Of a stretch of 64,000 bases of DNA, positions 8,060-22,500 are shown in pieces. The stretch covers positions 1,061,501-1,125,500 of the forward strand of contig NC_041784.1 of assembly GCF_900090045.1 (NCBI RefSeq), given 5' to 3'. The notes under the pieces are model-generated. The model worked only from the letters and a program-made list of their open reading frames with translations. It was not told where the DNA came from and did no database searches. Every line of letters starts with the position of its first letter. Within the stretch, counting starts at the first letter, position 1. The position numbers and the translations under genes are program-made. This DNA comes from Plasmodium malariae (taxonomy: Eukaryota > Apicomplexa > Aconoidasida > Haemosporida > Plasmodiidae).

Positions 8060-11000
8060 TCACATGTCTTCTTTTTCTTCCTTTCTAATATTAATAAATC
8101 CCTTTGAATTGCAGTACTTTTTATAAAACATAGAATTGACTTTACTGTCATACATGTTACTGAAGCTGCTTGACATGTACACGTTATTTTCATTTCCTCC
8201 ACACATCTTACTACTACTATTATTATTATGATTATTAAGATGAGGATAATTATTACTATCACTTCTGTTGCTTTGATCGCCCATTTTATTATTGTTTTCC
8301 TGATTATATATATTAAACTTAGACAACACATTTCTTTTATTGTTGTTTATATTTAAACTGTTGCTATCAAATTGGAAAGCATCATCTGTGTCACTGTTGT
8401 TATTGCTCATTATTTTGAGGCCGTCCATATTGTTAAAATCAGATAAGATATTCATGATATTTGATTCACTAAGGCTTTTTCCATTCTCACTTCCATAAGG
8501 AATACTGTTCTTAAAAAATTGCGCGTACTTCAAGTTTTGCATATTACTGCTCATGTTTATGTTTGATCTTCCACTATTACTGTTAATGGTACTTCCAATG
8601 GCATTATTATTGACACTATTACTGTTACCATTACTAACTGCATTACTACTATTACAAGTGATATTAACATTATTATCTCCCAGGTAGTTCAATGTGTGGG
8701 CATCTACTCCTAACCTACTAAATGGTAACGGTTTTGCGGTGTTAACGTCCTGTGCCTTTTTTTCTAAATGCTCCAAATTATTGAAGGATGGAACATATGA
8801 TGGCTCGTTCATAAAACTTGCTGATGTATGATTATTATTGTTATTAATTAAATAAGCATGTGTATGTTTCATTTTCATATGATTTATAGCAGCATTTGAT
8901 GTTGTTACGTTAAATATGTTATCATCTTTGTACTCATTCAAAATATGATTTTTCTTATTTAATACATTATTATTGGGACATATAAAACTATCAGTAATAT
9001 TATTGAACAGTTCAAGGTACTTGCTATCTATGTTTTCATTCACGTTATTGTTACTATGTTCATTCATATTCACACTCATATTTACGTTCTTATTTATGCA
9101 CTTACTTACGTTCTTATCTGCACTCTTATTTAGGCTCTTATTTGGATCATCAAAATTGGAGTAGTTAAATAACGTGTCACTGCTATTAATTACTCCATTT
9201 ATGTTATCTTTCTCTTCATTCAATGCATTTAAATTTTTATTGTAAAATATTTCTGATATTGTACTCCTAAAATGTTTTGAAATTTTATTCGGCACCTGAC
9301 TGTTCAAGTGTTTATCTCCATCCACATAGTTTCCGCCAATAATGCTATTTCTGCGACTACCATCTCCCATGTTATTATTACCACCAGCGATGCTACTGTT
9401 ACTTCCTGCACCGCTGTCCATATTGTTGTTAAACGTGTACCCACACATCTTATCTTTAATTTGACTAATATCTATTTCTTGCTCCTTTTTATCCTTTTGT
9501 TCCTTTTTCCCCTTCAGTTTTTCCCTATGACTTTCTTTCATGCCAGTGAATAAGTTAACACAGTCAAAACTATGTCCATCACAATCGACATTACTACCAT
9601 TGCCATTACTATTACCATCAAGTTTTGCCATATTTACTATGTTTGCCGTGTTGCCAATTTTATTATCGTATGAACTGTTCATAAAATTTTCGAAAAAATT
9701 TATTTTATTAACATTATTATTTTTTTCGTTTCCTTTATATTCACCCCCCAGTTGTAAAGTATGCTCTTCTATCAGCTTATCCTCAAGTTCGTTTCCTAGT
9801 TCACCTTTTTCTCTCTTATCGCTTATCAGCTGTTGTATTGAACTCTTAAAGTTATCAAGGAATGACAAGCTATTACTTCTACAGTTACCATGACTACCAC
9901 CACTTCCACTACTACCCTTACCTACACAGTTAGTGTTACTACTATTTTTTGGAATTTTATTACTGCCCATATATAAACTAGCCAAATCGTTAATAGTGCC
10001 AAAATTTGCCAGCAATTCATTCTCCCCTTTTTTGTGTATATTTTTTTTTTCTTCTATTTCATAAAAGTGATTCTGATCCCTGTCATGATTAAAAAATATG
10101 GAGTAATTATCATTATACATTTCTTTCTTAATTTTACTGCTACTATTACTGTTACTGTTGCTGCTGCCTCTGTAGTTACCCAGCTTGCTGTCATTCGAAA
10201 TGTTTAAATAATTAGACGGTTTCCCATGATTACAAGTGCAATTAAAATTCATGGAATTACTACTAGGATTGTTACTACCCTTGTTTGTTAGTGCCTGGTG
10301 TGAAGTTTGATAATGGCTTAAATTATTTATGCAGAAGGAGTTGCTCTTATAATTATTATTAGCATCGTACATATCGTTGTATAACTTATCCTTTAACTGA
10401 ACTTCGTTCACATTTGCATTCATATTCATATTCACATCATTATAAGAATTATTTTTACTCATTTTGTTCTTTTCAAGTAGAATATTATTGTTGACATTTC
10501 TGCCAATATTTCCATCCCTGTTTGCATTGCTTATGTTATTATACACACCACTCACATTGCTTAGACCCCCCATCATTATGTTCCCATCATTATTATTGTA
10601 GTTTAATTTACTGTATATATCATAAAATTTATTTAGGTTACTAAAATACATATTGCTCTTTACATTTTCGTGTATATTCGGGTAAGACACATGATGGCAA
10701 TTCTCCTCCTTCATAGTCTTTTGATCATTATACATATTCCTCCTTTCGATGTTACAGTTAGCGTTGTTTATGTTGCCACTAGTGATGTATTCCCTCCCTC
10801 CGAAACATACCTTGCCGTTCATATTATCACCAACGTTACCACTGATACAGCCGATTATACTGCCACTAACATTACTTCCAATATTGGTGCTTTGCACGTG
10901 ATAGTTGCTTGGGTATTGGTTATCGATGGTACCATCTGCTTTTGCTTGCTTTCCTGCATAACGAATGTCATGATTGCTTTCATAATAGGCACATGAGGAT

Positions 11001-14000
11001 GGGTGTTGTTCTTTGGTATGTACAACATTTTTCTTATTTTTATGTAACATTTTGTACATAATTTCTAAAATTTCATTTTTCCTAATAGCAATATATTCAC
11101 TAATCAAATATTTCTGAACAATTTTATCAATTAATTTTATCAAAAAGTTATAAATTATTTGTTTTCTTTTATATATATCATTTATTTTTGTATTTTTCCA
11201 AAGAATATAAAAAAAATTATGTTCATTTATATTTTCTCTAATAAGGTGGTCTGCGTCTTTTCTTATTTCCTCAAATGTATTTTGCCCTTGAATAAATTTC
11301 AATTTTAAATTTTTTATATTAATATTTGATATAATATTTTTTACTAATAAATAATCAAATATTTTATCAATAGAAAGATTTATAAAAAATTCAATATTGG
11401 CTTCATCTTGTTTTTTAAAATCATTCACATATGTAATGTCATTCTCATACACTAGTAATTTTATAAATACATTCAAACCATATATTTGATATGCATTTAA
11501 TAAAATAATAGTGGAATTTTTTAAATTTATATCTGAAAAATATTGATTGATTTCATCATTTATCTTACTTTCTTTTATATATCTTATTTCACTTTTTTTA
11601 TTTTTTATTTCCATCATTTCTTTTTCGTAATTCTCTTCACATATTTTTGTTTCATTCTTTATATTCTCTATCTCTTTCATGAAAATGTCATAAATATTTT
11701 CATCCCCTTCGTTGGAAATACTGTCATTGGGATCTTTGGATGTGCGCATGTTCACATTACTATTTACGCTGCAATTTACACTGCTATGCATGCCACTATT
11801 CATTCTGCTATTCACACCGCCATTCAAGCAGTTGTCTATGCTGCTTCTCATAACACTGTTATTATTCATGTTAAACTTTTCTCCTACACCGTTCATAATA
11901 ATTTCTTTTGACATACTTTTTTTAAATCCATCAACAAAATTATCGTGGTTGTTATTACCGAGCACATTATTCTTGTTTTCCATAATTGCAAAGAAGGTAC
12001 TGTTTTCTCGTCGGTTCTTGTCCATGTCAATATTCACAAAGTTACTTTTCATTTCTATATTTGCTTTCTCATTATTACAGTTTTTAATGCTCATTAAACT
12101 GCTGTGAATGTCATTATTACTATTATTATGTACATAGTCAGGTGGCAATAAATTATTATTCGCTAAATCAGCTAAATCGTAACCAACACGATATAATGCA
12201 TCTTTTTTTACGGAGGAACATGGTATGTTACTTTCTTTGCTCTGACACACTAACTGCTGAGTCTCTCTCACCACGTCAGGTATTTCTATCTCCTCCTTGA
12301 AATTCCTTTTCATCTGCTGATATGAATTATGGATGAGTCGGTTACTCGTATCAAGTTGAGTGCCATTATTGCCAAGTCTTGCACTACTACTATTACTACT
12401 ACAGCTATTATTATTACTGTTATTATTATTGTTTGTATTCTTGTTATTATTGTTACTGGCACTGTTATAATCTCCTCCTTTCGCAATTTTATCAACCGGT
12501 TCATTTTCGTAATTATCATAATTAATTATCCTAGGTGCGATAAGACCCTCATTTGATTTAACGTTATTATTACTACTAGTACTATCCATTTTTGCCTGTA
12601 CATTATCATTTGGTGTTAATACTTTCTCCTCCTCTTCTTTTTTACTAAACATGTTACTCTTCATACCCATGTTGAAGCTGTTACTGCTATTGCTACTGCC
12701 ACTGCTGCTATTGCTACTGCCACTGCTGCTGTTGCTACGACTATTGCTCTTGTGAATGTTTTTCTTTATCTTCCCTTCTTCTACTTTTATTTTCTCCTTT
12801 TCCTTACCTACATTTGCATGTTCAATTTCTACGTCCCCCTTCGTTCTACCCCGTTTGCTCGAATCGATATCATCCACATCAACTTTCACATCTATACCTA
12901 CATCAACTTCTTCATCAACATCTTTATCACTCTCATATACTCGGGAAAATACCTTTTTAATTTCCTCGATTAAGTAACTATCACTTTTGTTTGTAATTTT
13001 CCTTTTCTTTTTTCTCCTCTTCTCATCAGAAGCTTCTTTTCTTTCTTGGTAGAATTTGTACAACAAAAAGAACTGCTCCACAGAGTTTAAGGTAACAATT
13101 TTTTTTTTGTTTTTCATAACACTCTTAAAGTTTTTCTTTAAATATATTTCAGCATTAAAACTCTTCATTATAATGGCAAGTATATTCGTAATTTTTAAGA
13201 ATAGGCTTTTACACTTACGTTCTATTTGATTTTTTAAGTCTTCACATGGGTTAAACCCGTACTCCTTTAAGGCATAATTCAAATTGTACAGAATATTGTG
13301 AAGAAAAACAAATATATTCTCTTTCTTGCTGTTAGGTATGTGCGCTCTGGGGGAAACACCATTATAAGCAGTTGCAGAAGGAGTAGCTCCCACGGTCGTA
13401 GTGGTAATAACCATATCGGTAGTCTTATAGTACTTTAGGTGCTTTTTAAGTGTGTATATAATAAGACCATTGCCCCTCTTTTTCGCTCGTATATTCTTTT
13501 TAAACAAATGTGTTATACAAATGATTAATTGATACACAAATTCTACTGGTACTTTATCATCATTTTCATTGGTATATTTTGACAACTCTTCTACTATGTT
13601 CATTTCAACGTAATTCTTTTGTTTCTCCTTTGTTGTTGTCTCTTTCCCTAAAGCATTTAATATATAGAATAATGTTTTTTTCAATTTTGAAAAATAAAAA
13701 AAGACTTTAAAAATAAAGCTATTCCTTATGATACTGTCAATAACTATTTTTACTTCGTTCGTGAGAAAATGAAAATCTGTCTTTAGCTTCGTATTGATAT
13801 CTCTTTCATCACTGTAGTTACATATATGATGCTTATCGTGCCGTAGTACCTTGTCCATATCATTTTTATTATAATTATTAATGCTCCTTTTAATATCACC
13901 GTTGGATGTTATTTTCTTTTTCTCTTGGAAAAATTCACCTGCGTTTAATGTTTGCACTTTTTTGTTTGCATTTCTTGTGCTTGTAAGAATTTTTATCAGT

Positions 14001-17000
14001 TCTGCTTTATCTGATTCGTCAACTTCTATCTCATCTCCTTCTCTTTTTTTTTCCTTTTCTCTTTTCTTTTCCTTTTCTTTTTTTTTTTCGTTTTCCTTTT
14101 CCTTTTCTTTGATTTTACTAGTTCGTTTCTCATTTGTACTATTATCAACTAATCGGATGATGTTGCTCATAATTTTACGTTTTTCGTAATGGTCCTCACT
14201 TTTTTGTATAGTTCCTACCACATTGAATTTTGATTTTTTAGGAATATCTTTATTCTTTTCCTTACCATATGATGCTGAAATTGCTTTATCCTCACTCGTT
14301 AATTTTTTATTTTTTGCCGATACTACTACATCTGATAATTCATCTCCTTTATGTACTTTTTGTTTCTTTAATGCATTTTTTTCATCAACAGTTTGTGTTG
14401 CTAACAAATCTGACCCATTTTCCCTGCATATATCATCCACATCGTCGCTGTATCCATAATCCTTGTCATTTATTTCCATTTCTTTGTTCCTTTGCTTGGG
14501 CTTGATTTTTTGCACTCCAATGGTTTTTTCTTCCGCTTCGTAGTCTCCTTCCCCCTCCAATTCTTCTTCGTCTTCTTCGTCTTCTTCATCTTCTTCATCT
14601 TCTTCTTCATCTTCTTCTTCATCTTCTTCTTCATCTTCTTCTTCATCTTCTTCATCTTCATCTTCGTCCCCTTCGTCGTCTATTTCACCTTGCAGCTGGT
14701 CGGAGTGTTCCTCAATCTTTTGCCTGTCCACCTTTGAATAGCTTTTTTGTTCTAAACCTTCCCCTAGTGCACTTATCCTTTCAGCGTTATCTTCACGTGT
14801 ATGGAACAACATGTTATCTCTACCTAGATCGTTGTTACTGCTTTCCATTCGGTGTCCTTCGATAATTGGTTTCGCATTTTTCAAAGCTTCACTTCGTTTA
14901 TCATTAATATTCATTTTTAAAATTCTATTAATATAACTATTTTCATCTTCTAAATTTTCAGCAATTTCTAACTCGTTGTTAAGTACTGTTTGTAAATCGC
15001 TTGCTAGAGGGCAAATAGCCTTGACAGTTCTATCCGGTATTTTGTGCAAATTATTACTAGTATACATTTTTTTTTTTTTTTTTAAATCTTCTCCTAAATT
15101 ATGGAAATAATAATCAGGGTTATTGAATTCTAAGATAACTGAATGTAAGAACATTCGAAAACACCAAAACTTGTCTAAATTACTTAGGGATGGATTTAAA
15201 TATTTCTTATCTGAAACTAATGGATGACCTATGTGCCTCATATGTACACGTATTTGATGTGTTCTACCTGTGTGAATTTTTACATTACATAATGTAAATT
15301 CCTTTGTATAATTCTCTATTTCTTTTGAAAACGTTTGAAAATATTCCTCTGATATGAAGTTACAGCGAAAACATAAGTGATGACACACCTTCCTTTTAAT
15401 TACCGGATAAGGGAATCTGCTATTTCTGTCCTTCGCATTATTATTTATTTTCGATATATTTAGCCTTCGTATTAGTGCTTCTCTTTTACTTAAGTTTTTC
15501 AACTCCTCCTCCGATAAGTTGTCCACCTGATCTAAATTTTCTACCCCATTACCACTGCCATTGCCATTTCCGTTTTTCCCATTGTCACTTTTCCCCTTCT
15601 TACCCCTTTTCTGCATTCTCTTCTTATCCTCCAGTAGCTCCGAATCGGAGTAGTAGTTTATCACAACATTGTTGCTTTTCTTCTTCTGAACATAGGAAGA
15701 GTAATCCCCCTCTGGCATGAAATAAAGGGAGTTCTTATTCTTTTCCATGTTATAGTCACCTGCTGCAGTTGCAGTGTAAGGTGCGGTAGGTGAACTCACA
15801 GTCGATCCGGTAAATCTATTACTACACAGTTCATCCTCAACAAGGTATCTCTGTACAATATGTACAACATTCCTCTTTTCGTCCTCCAAAAATTTATAAT
15901 AGTCATTACAATATATTTCTTTATTTATATCTTTTTTCACAGTACTGTTACAGTTGTACTTTCCTTCTAAGACTTCTTTTATAATTTCCTCAATATGTCG
16001 TTTAAGCTTAAAAACTTTTACACAGTTATATTCCGTGTATGCATCAGTACCTCCTGTTTTAACTACTAAACTAAAATGACTCTTACTATGGAAATTGTTA
16101 TATTCATGTGTTTGTATTGATTTATTAATAAATCCTTTTTTTTTTTTAATTCTTCCATGACATAATAAAATATATTCTTTATATACATTTCTTTTCCTAA
16201 ATTGATCAAAAAGAAAATCTCTAGCTTCTTTCGTTTTTGCAATAATTAAACTACCAGATGTTTCTAAATCTATTCGGTGGCATAAACCACATTCCAGTTT
16301 TTGCCATTTCTTTACTGTTTCTAAGTGTGGAAATGATTTCATCATAAATAAATGAAAAGATTCTACTCGTCCACTATATATTACATCATTCAAAGAAATA
16401 TTATTTATTATTTTCAAAACATCTCTATTCTTTTTAATTAACAGATTACATTTTTTACAAAATTTTGCTACTATACCTTCACATTTGGAACATATATTCT
16501 CCATCTCCTTACATGCTATACACATAAATTTTGTTTTTATTTTACATTTCATACATATCTTTTCTAATATATTATAAAAATAATCACTATATTTATTTAT
16601 ATTAACAAGAAAATTGTATCTGTTATGGGAAGTATATGCTGAGCAATGGTAATATGCCGGTTTGTATATCACCATCCATGTTTTCCCTTCATTACATATA
16701 TATGGTATATCCTTATTATATATCCTTTTAAATTTACTCTTCTTTACATACTTACCTGAACTACTGTTAGCAGTCACATTAGTACCACTTCTAATAATAC
16801 TATTACTAATCGTTGTATTAAAATTTAAAGCACTACTTTTCCCATTATCAACGGACAGTTGATCACTCACCTTTCTTGATCTCGCATCTTCATTCACTGC
16901 TATTATATCACTTACGCTGTAAGCAGCCAAACTACTACTTTTATTATCATCTATCACGACGCTTTTTTTACTCTTATTATTTTGTGTTGTCACGCTCTGT

Positions 17001-17141
17001 AAAGGATTGTTGTTACTATTTTTTAAATTTGCCATATTCTTATTCACTGACGGCGCTTGTTCATACACTGTCGCACATGGGTCAATTTTTAACGCTGCTT
17101 TTCTATCACACAAATTATTATCATTATTATTATTATTATCA

Positions 17142-17208
<67 letters not shown>

Positions 17209-17221
17209 CATTATCATTCTC

Positions 17222-17292
<71 letters not shown>

Positions 17293-20200
17293 CATTATTA
17301 TTACTATTATCATTATCATTATTATTACTATTATCATTATCATTATTATTACTATTATTATTATCATTATCATTATTATTACTATTATTATTATTATTAT
17401 CAACTTTACAACTTCCACTCTCATTTTGTACATCTGAGTTGGGATAGCCCTTTCCTTGGCTAATTATTTTTATTTCGTTACCTCTCGCCGTAACTTCATT
17501 TTTTACCACGTACCCCTTGATGCCACCACTACTGCCAATTTCACCGATTGTGGCACTACTATTATTATTGTTGATGATATCGCTGTTCATACCTCCGCTG
17601 CTGATGATGATAATGTTTCCTGTTTTCGATAACGCATCGTTTTCCCTAATAACACCTGTGCCAACGTTACTCCTCCTGTTATATGTTTTCATCAGTAGGT
17701 TATATATTTCGCTATTCAATAAGTACGCCAACAAGTACACATCTTTTAGCATACCCAATTTGCCACTTCTAACACTGTTATTAACACATGCACCACTACT
17801 GCTATACGCAATGACGTTATCGTAAATTTCCTTCAACTGCTCTATATCCTTAACACTTAGTTGTAGTTGGGTATTGTCATAACTGTGCAACATACTAGGA
17901 GATGTTATATCGAACAATACCCCTCCATTGTCTTTACAATCGCTAGCGTGTATTATGTTTATGATATCATTCATGTATTTAAAAATTAAAAAATAAAAGG
18001 ATGTATTACCTACCCCTCCTCCATCTAGTAAATATTTAATTTTTTTAATTGCTATTTTGAAATTTAGCTTGAATTTTATAAAATTGTGTTTATTCATATA
18101 TTTCTTTAAAATATTTTCATTATCCATATTTTCGTTTTCTTTTATTATAGATACTCCATTTTCAGTCGACATAACTACCTCCTCCTCTCTTTTGTTCTCC
18201 TCCTGTTCTCCTCCTCTTTTCCTTTCTGTGTTATTAACTTGCTTCTTTAGCTTGTTATAAGTGCTATTACAATTGTTGTTACTATTGCTATTACTACTGC
18301 TATTATTGCTACTCTCGTGTGTCGCATCCACGTCCTTTGCAAGGGCATTGTTATTGTCCCCTCTTATGTGCAAGTCCTCGTTATTTATTAACTCATCAAT
18401 TGTTAAATTCTGTAAAAACGATACATCTTTAATATAATTTTCAACAAACTCCCTGGAGAAATTTTCCTTTATAAGTTTACTATAATCATCATTTAAAATT
18501 TCATAATACAACTTATCAATTTGAAGGTAATAATTTTCATTCAATTCTTTGATGTATTTTTCTCTATTTAATTCATTAATGATTCTTTTATTGCTAATCA
18601 GTATTAGTATATAAATTATTTTGCAGATATTAATGTTTACTAGCACATCGTCCCCCGTTTCCTCTTCCGCATTTTTCTTTTTCTTTTTCTCACCCTCCTC
18701 ATTAGGGTTACCACCTCCATAATTGCTCTGCTCAAAAACGCATTTCTCTCTTACCTTTAAGCTGCTGTTTTTAACGCTCGTCGGAGCACCTTGTTCTATT
18801 GCCGCGTACTCTTCCTTGTTCGTTAAAGCACTGCTTTTCCTATCTTTTACCTCATCCTCCATTTCCTTAGACAGTTTTTCTCTATCACTAGAACTCACAT
18901 TATTGTTATTATCATTGCTCTTTTTCTTATCATTATAGTAATTATCACTGCCTATTTCTCTTTCGTTCGTCACATGGCTTATGGTACCATTTTTTACTAT
19001 TATGCCTGTTTTACCGCAACAAATTTGCACGTCATCGCTGCTTAAATTGCTCGCAACAATATTGAACAAAATCAAATTGTCATTATTGTTATGAACATTT
19101 TCCTCATTTTTTTCAAAAATATCTGACATGTTCATAATATTATTTTCAGGAAAAAAATTATCCTCCAAAATAACTTTATTATAATATACATAATCATTAT
19201 AATAAATTATAATGTTTAAAATGTAATCAAAATCCACAAATGATAAAAAATTACCCACAAAGAGATAAACAAATAAAAAGATATTTGTTCGTATATTAAT
19301 GTCTAATAGATGTTGTATAAGTATTAAAATCTTATCATGGAATGTATATTCCCTTTTGAAAATATCATATATATATTTGATGTCTACTTGTTTTTTTTTC
19401 TTTACATTTTTCTTATTTCTACTTTTACTTTTATCGGTAGTAGCATCAGGAAAGAGAATTTTATATATCAGTTTTTTCTTTAACATATTTATAAATTTAA
19501 TAACGTTTTCATTGTCATATACGTTAATTTTTATTACCTTTTTCTCCACTCCCTTGCATGCACCACTGTCATTATTATTATTATTATGGCTGTGAACACT
19601 TCTTTTCGTGTTAGCTGCTACCTTTACTTTCCTATTAGCATTATTCTTCCTACCATTATTCCCACGTTTTTTCATATTTTCCTCTAAGCTATACTTACTA
19701 CTCAATTTTAAAACTATTTCATTCATAACATTTATAAACTCTTCACCTATACTTAAATAACTATCTACCGCTAGATTTTCCACTCGTATAATATTTTTTT
19801 TTAATTTCTTTTTTGTTATTTCGATTAGTTCATTGTATATAAAAGATGCAATATTTTCCAATTTATCATTTTTATCGATATACTGAGTTACATTCTTACT
19901 GAAATAATTGTTTATTACGTCCTCTGACTTTCTTCCCGCATAACTGTTACATTTGTTGTTACTCGTGTTGTTAATCTTTTCACTGATTCCTCCATTACTT
20001 TTGTCGTTACTTCTATTATTTATACTTTTATTTTTACCCTTTTCCTCCTCACTTTCGTTGTTATTTTCATTGCTCCTCTTCTTATTCTTATCCTTCCTCT
20101 CGCTCTTCTTATTACTACTACTACTTCTATTGCTCTTCTTCTTATCGCTATCTTTATGTCTGTCGTCATTTCCTTCGCTCTCCTCATCGTTGTTGTTACT

Positions 20201-22445
20201 GCAATTGTTCACGTTGCTGCTATTGTTTCTATTACTACTATCATTTCTATTGCTGCTATCGTTTCTATTACTACTATCATTCCTGTCACTTCTACCCTTT
20301 TTGTTGCTGCTATCCTTATCATACTGGTATTCTTTTTCCCCCACTCCAATATACATAGTAATCTTTTTATTATTATCACTATTCTGTATATTACTTTTAT
20401 CATTTTTCTTTTTAGTTTTCCTCTTATTATTACTATTATCGTTATTGCTATTGTTCTTTCCTTGGATGATTATATTTGCATAATTATTATCATTCATGCG
20501 TTCGTTTGCTTCTAATTTTTCCTTTTCCTTTTCCCTTTCATTTTCTTTCTTTATTTTTTTCCCAACATTTTGCTCATCAAGTCTACTGTTATCACCTAGC
20601 TGAACATTACGTTTTCCTCCCTCTTTCTCAGATGTATGCCCGATGACTATTGTATTTTCGTGAACCACCCCTTCTTTTCTGTTTAACAATAAAGGACTAT
20701 CATAAGTAATACGATTATCCTTACACTTTCCACTTTCCTCCTTCTGATGACTGTTCGAAATATTCTGCTTCAATTCGCATTCTGTACGTTCTTCCACCTT
20801 AGATTTGGTGAGAAGTCCACCACTAATACAACTACTGCCGTTAATACTTCCAACACCGGTATTATTTGCACTGTCTCTACCATCCTTATTTTGCGTGGGA
20901 TCAACCAACCCCATGGCACCTCCTTCATGTAGTTTAAATGAAAATTCAAGACTACCTTCATCACAAGTTGTTGTGCGATTGCCCTTGATAATATCCTCTT
21001 TGACCATACACTTGTGCTCCCCATTCTTTTCATCTCTTTCTATATTTTTCACTTTTTTTCCATCGCCTTTTGTCAAATTTTCTCGTGTTTCTTTCAATTC
21101 AAATGTTGACTTGAACTTCTTTGCATTTTCTTTTTTCCTCAAAGCATCTTGTTGCATGATTTTATTGTATGCATTATCTGTATTTTTTTCAAAAAATTTG
21201 TGTACATTATACACATTGGTTACATCTTCTTTACTTAGCTTATCAAACTCTGTCAACAAAATTTCTTCAATATCATAGGCCACACCATAATTTTTATTAT
21301 CATCCGTTTGGGTTGTATACTTATTCTTATTAGACTTACCAACACAAATATTGTTTATATATTTATATGAATTTTTTTCATGTACATTATTTCTACCACC
21401 ACGTACTAGTATTTTCTGTTCTGCTAATTCATTTTTATATAATGGTAAATTATTTTCAATTTCGTCTAAAAATGAATTATCATCTGCCGAAAAGTTAGAT
21501 ATGTTGTCACTTGACAAGGACAAAATTGAACTATTGGTTGAACGATATGAGTTTTCTAATATATCTAAATGGTTCATTAAATCTGGATTTTCAAATAATC
21601 TATCAGTGGTACTATCATCACTAACGCATTTAATACCGTGTACACTTGTTATATCTACTTGTTTTAGTACCCCACTAAGAGGACCAACGACAATATTGCT
21701 ACTGTTGTTTATGATTGTCTCACCTTTAAATGAGTTATCTTTACCGTCACAACAGGTACCCTTGTTCTCACTGTCCATGTGTAACCCGTCCTCCGATATG
21801 TTTTTACATCCATTTTCTTGGTTCCTTTCCCATCCTCCTCCTTCAGCATCGTTCAGTTCATAGCTATCCTTAAGCGCTTTGAATAATTTATTCTGCTGTT
21901 TTATGTAATTCATTTTTTTTCTAAATTCCTCCTTTTCAATCTTTTCACATAAACATATGTAATTACTTCTACAACTGGAGCAGTAGTTTGTTCTGTTTAA
22001 TTTTGAATATTCTATACATTTTATATTTATTTTATTAATGCTACAACTCTTTTTAATTTGTATAACAATAGTGTTGTTATATTTTTTTAATAATTTTTTT
22101 ATACTACAAGAAAACTTTCTTATCCTCTCTAAGCAATACAACTCCGATTCTTCGTAAACATTTATGTCTTCTAATTTTAGTTCCACATCTTCTTTTATTA
22201 GTTTCCTCTCCTTAATTTTCGGAATAAACCAGTTCAATATGTAGTCTTGCAACAACAGCTTGGCATAGCAAATGATGATTCCTGTAGAGGTAGAAGCGGA
22301 ATGGGATGGGGAAAGAAAAAAAATAAAAAATATATAAGCATATGTTAATACAACTGCGCGTAGAAATATTCAAAAGGGGGGGGCACGCAAAAGCACACAC
22401 AAAATATGCGTACACACGACCAAACACACACATACACACGCATCC

Positions 22446-22500
<55 letters not shown>

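Noticed and set aside
8973..21863. Many plus-strand open frames opposite the giant gene, rich in Leu/Phe/Ser/Tyr
   Set aside because: They are the antisense of Asn/Ser/Lys/Asp codon runs; the minus strand carries a continuous frame with recognisable domains.
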